Source: Paraglomus occultum
Taxonomy: Eukaryota; Glomeromycota; Glomeromycetes; Paraglomerales; Paraglomeraceae
DNA: 20,992 nucleotides
NCBI GenBank assembly: GCA_910592205.1
Contig: CAJVPJ010000606.1
Span: 1 to 20,992, forward strand
Reading direction: 5' to 3'
Part shown: positions 18,897-20,992 of the stretch, piece after piece
Layout: the number at the start of each line of letters is the position of its first letter
Numbering within the stretch: the stretch's first letter is position 1
Translations under genes and position numbers: made by a program
The notes under the pieces: generated by a model
What the model saw: only the letters and a program-made list of their open reading frames with translations
The model's database searches: none
What the model was told of the DNA's origin: nothing

Positions 18897-19160
18897 ATGG
18901 ATGAGAGTGTTATTGTTCCATTAGTGGAAACTTCAGAGACACCAAAATTGGAAGATACTACTTTGTATAAAATTACTCCAAGCACATTCCAACAATCCCC
19001 AACATTATTAGAAATTCCAGAAAATATTGCTACTTCATGTGAAGAAACAGTTATTCAATTGACTCAACAGTTATCATTAAATACTGTTTCTACTTCACTT
19101 GGTACACCACATTTAATTATCCAATCAACTCAACAAGTCATAATGCAAAACCTATTATAA
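18897..19160 (+). CDS. hypothetical small protein, 87 aa, possibly a gene fragment
   Basis: ATG 18897 opens an 87-codon frame ending TAA 19160. The product is acidic at the start and rich in Thr, Ser, Gln, Leu and Ile, with no Trp, no membrane segment and no known motif. Its composition (repeated TQQ and ETxxT patterns) is more protein-like than neighbouring chance frames. Just past the stop another frame stays open for about 20 codons, so the ORF could be the 5' part of a longer broken or spliced gene. I do not recognise it. Confidence 0.35.
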   Translation: MDESVIVPLVETSETPKLEDTTLYKITPSTFQQSPTLLEIPENIATSCEETVIQLTQQLSLNTVSTSLGTPHLIIQSTQQVIMQNLL

Positions 19161-19548
19161 CAATTTTCTATATTATTATCACGTTTTTGTTCCAAAACAT
19201 CAGCGTCGTCTAAACTGCAGAATGAGCTTCTTTGTATAAAATGCTTTTTGATAACTCTTCTTTATTATTAGCGCAGTTTTAATTCATCATCGCTTGAAGA
19301 ACCGAATTGGTTATCTCTTGATCACTCACCAAGTCTTCAACAGGGATATTCCTGTCAATATCAAACGATAATAACATTCATCCAACGATTTTATATTAAT
19401 TGAGTTACGATTACTATGGTATGTGTAACTTGTGTCGGAGCAGGGCACTCATTACACAACCCACACATTGGAATTTATTACACACAAATAAATACCTATA
19501 ATCGCACTGTAATCGCCTGTAATCGCACTGCAATCGCGAAACCTCTTC
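19161..19548. other. intergenic, short tandem repeats at 19501-19537
   Basis: No gene seen. Near the right edge the unit ATCGCACTGTA and variants (ATCGCCTGTA, ATCGCACTGCA, ATCGCG) repeat about three and a half times with a period of 10-11 nt. Confidence 0.55.
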
Positions 19549-20383
19549 TTAGTAAAAGTCTATATTTTCTTTAGAAATAGTATACAAAACGTACATACAA
19601 GAATTTGTTTCCGCACAGTTCCCGAACTCCCAACGTTCTATTCTTGGAATAATTCTCCCATTCTGATCTCTCCAGCCAGACCCTCGAAGGCTAATGTAAA
19701 CGAGTAAACGCGAACTTTCTAATGTCACAATTTTCTCATCATCTTTGCTGATCATTTCTCAGGTGACTCAATTTTGTATCGCATCACAGTATTTTCTACT
19801 TCAGTTTAATGATAACAGAATTGGTTTAGAATACGCAACTAGGGATGCTTATAAAAATGAAAAATGAAAAATAAAAAATAAAGCTTACCATAAATTTAAC
19901 ATATCTGTTTTCATCATAGGAATTTGATTCCGGAATAGAAGCAAATGTTAAACTTCCAAATTTCTCACATACATACACTCCGTCTTTCCACATTATAAGC
20001 ATAAAGATAACCAAATATTCCGAAGACCATATGGTTATTAGCCCTGTTCAATTCTGTTCCGTTCCCGTTTGGCCTCTGACGATTGGTGTTCGTAAAATTA
20101 TGAGGATTACGGTATACGTATCCGAACCGACGTATTCGCGAAATCCGTTTTGCCACGAAATGTCCATGTTTACAGAAACAACTTGATCGCATCTACTATG
20201 ACATGTGTTACAGAATTTACGGCTATAGACGGTAATTTTTTGAATAACCGAATCGACAAAGGTTTTGTTGTTGTCAGCGTCGTTGGTGTCACTGTTATCG
20301 TCGTTGTCGATGGGAACCAATGCAATCGGGTTCTTCGTTATCGACACAGGTTGCTTCTTGTGAGATACATTTTTTATTTGCAT
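19549..20383 (-). CDS. possible spliced or decayed gene, exact structure unresolved
   Basis: ATG 20383 (in-frame stop just upstream) opens a 111-codon frame with balanced codon use: an Asp/Asn-rich segment, then a CNTCHSRC cysteine cluster, ending at TGA 20048. The same frame reopens immediately and runs to a strong donor (ATG|GTAAGC, 19889/19888). A last exon in another frame could start after GATGAG at 19734 and end at TAA 19549, with Trp/Arg/Gly-rich residues. A single intron removing the TGA would need an unusual donor (G|GTTCGG) paired with acceptor GAACAG. A different frame between 20192 and 19965 is also open, rich in Asn and aromatics. It may therefore be a real multi-exon gene or a pseudogene. 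No family was recognised. Confidence 0.3.
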
Positions 20384-20992
20384 GTGTGTATCTCAACTTT
20401 GCGCTTTTCTGTTTCGCTACTATCCTTTGTATGATGTAGACGTTATCGAACGGGCAGAAAAAAAAAGCAAGGTCTATTTACGACCATTCGTTCCCACCAC
20501 GCGATATCAGGCAAGAAAAATATGGTTATTTTATAGAAGAAAATGTGTTTTGAGTCGTGCTTATGCTCGGTTGGTGATGACATAGGACTCTGCTTTCAAG
20601 TACGCTGAGATTGAAGCTTTGCTTATCTACTTGAAGAAAATTTGGAGTTCGGGTAAAAAGGTGTTTTATAGGAAAATGGCGATTACCGTGTAGTTCCGAA
20701 AATAAACACCTCCTTTAATATTAACGATAGGGGGTGCTTATTTATTTTCCTTTGTGTAATAGTAATAAAATTAGGTAATCACATTTTAATAGCAAGTAAA
20801 ACAAACGCGAGAATATAAAAGACAGGAAACATTAAATGATACATAAATATGTATTTAAAAGATCTGTTTACTCGATAAAGTTAATTAGTTCTCGTCTAAA
20901 CGAGTTAAATTATTATAATAGTCATGGGACATGTTATGGTACAGGGGTTCGAAATGTTGTCAATAGTGGTGGTCAACATGCCGATCATTATT
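20384..20992. other. right-end region, short + strand ORF and inverted repeat
   Basis: A 67-codon + strand frame starts at ATG 20382, whose CATG is shared with the ATG of the - strand frame on the opposite strand. It is Arg/Lys/Tyr-rich with no motif and may be chance. An inverted repeat at 20698-20750 is listed separately. The rest is AT-rich. Confidence 0.4.
20698..20750. repeat. short inverted repeat, possible transposon-end relic
   Basis: GAAAATAAACACCTCC at 20698-20713 is mirrored by GGGGGTGCTTATTTATTTTC at 20730-20749, whose reverse complement is GAAAATAAA-TAAG-CACCCCC: the same core with a 4-nt insertion. The loop is 16 nt. A related string, TAGTCCCGAAATAAACACGTC, occurs at 18395-18415 and matches TAGTTCCGAAAATAAACACCTC here. 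This suggests a dispersed repeat family. Confidence 0.55.

Overview
The window looks like nuclear DNA of an intron-rich eukaryote with short introns. An early-diverging (Mucoromycota-like) fungus is my best guess. The reasons are AT-rich intergenic DNA, many GT-AG introns of about 65-115 nt that join conserved protein segments exactly in phase, and compact genes separated by long non-coding stretches. No single sequence here proves the taxon.

Layout: 1-2830 is AT-rich with no convincing gene and holds one MITE-like inverted-repeat element at 1832-1977. A four-exon + strand gene at 2831-4850 encodes an acidic, coiled-coil, Cys-tipped 425-residue protein of unknown function. A possible small spliced + strand gene follows at 5077-5473. 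At 6060-7678 a two-exon - strand gene encodes a 505-residue protein with a Lys-rich N-terminal half and a NYN/PIN-like nuclease domain. A 120-codon + strand ORF lies at 8060-8422, head-to-head with it.

The centrepiece is 15075-8841 on the - strand. I could rebuild an 18-exon, 1,584-residue open reading frame in which every splice junction keeps phase. The protein runs: signal peptide, animal-haem-peroxidase-like ectodomain, DOMON domain, cytochrome b561 membrane core with four ligand histidines, cytochrome b5 domain, then a FAD/NAD(P)H ferredoxin-reductase-type module. In effect it is a complete transmembrane electron-transfer chain in one polypeptide. The plan resembles DUOX (peroxidase-like outside, NAD(P)H reductase inside), but the membrane haem core is b561 rather than the NOX ferric-reductase fold. 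As in mammalian DUOX, the peroxidase-like domain has lost its distal catalytic residues, although the proximal haem-ligand histidine is kept.

From 15.1 to 21.0 kb the DNA is mostly AT-rich and non-coding. It holds an 87-codon ORF at 18897-19160, a patch of overlapping - strand ORFs and splice-like signals at 19549-20383, an A/T palindrome, and short repeats that may be transposon ends. I see no rRNA, convincing tRNA, CRISPR array or complete transposase gene.
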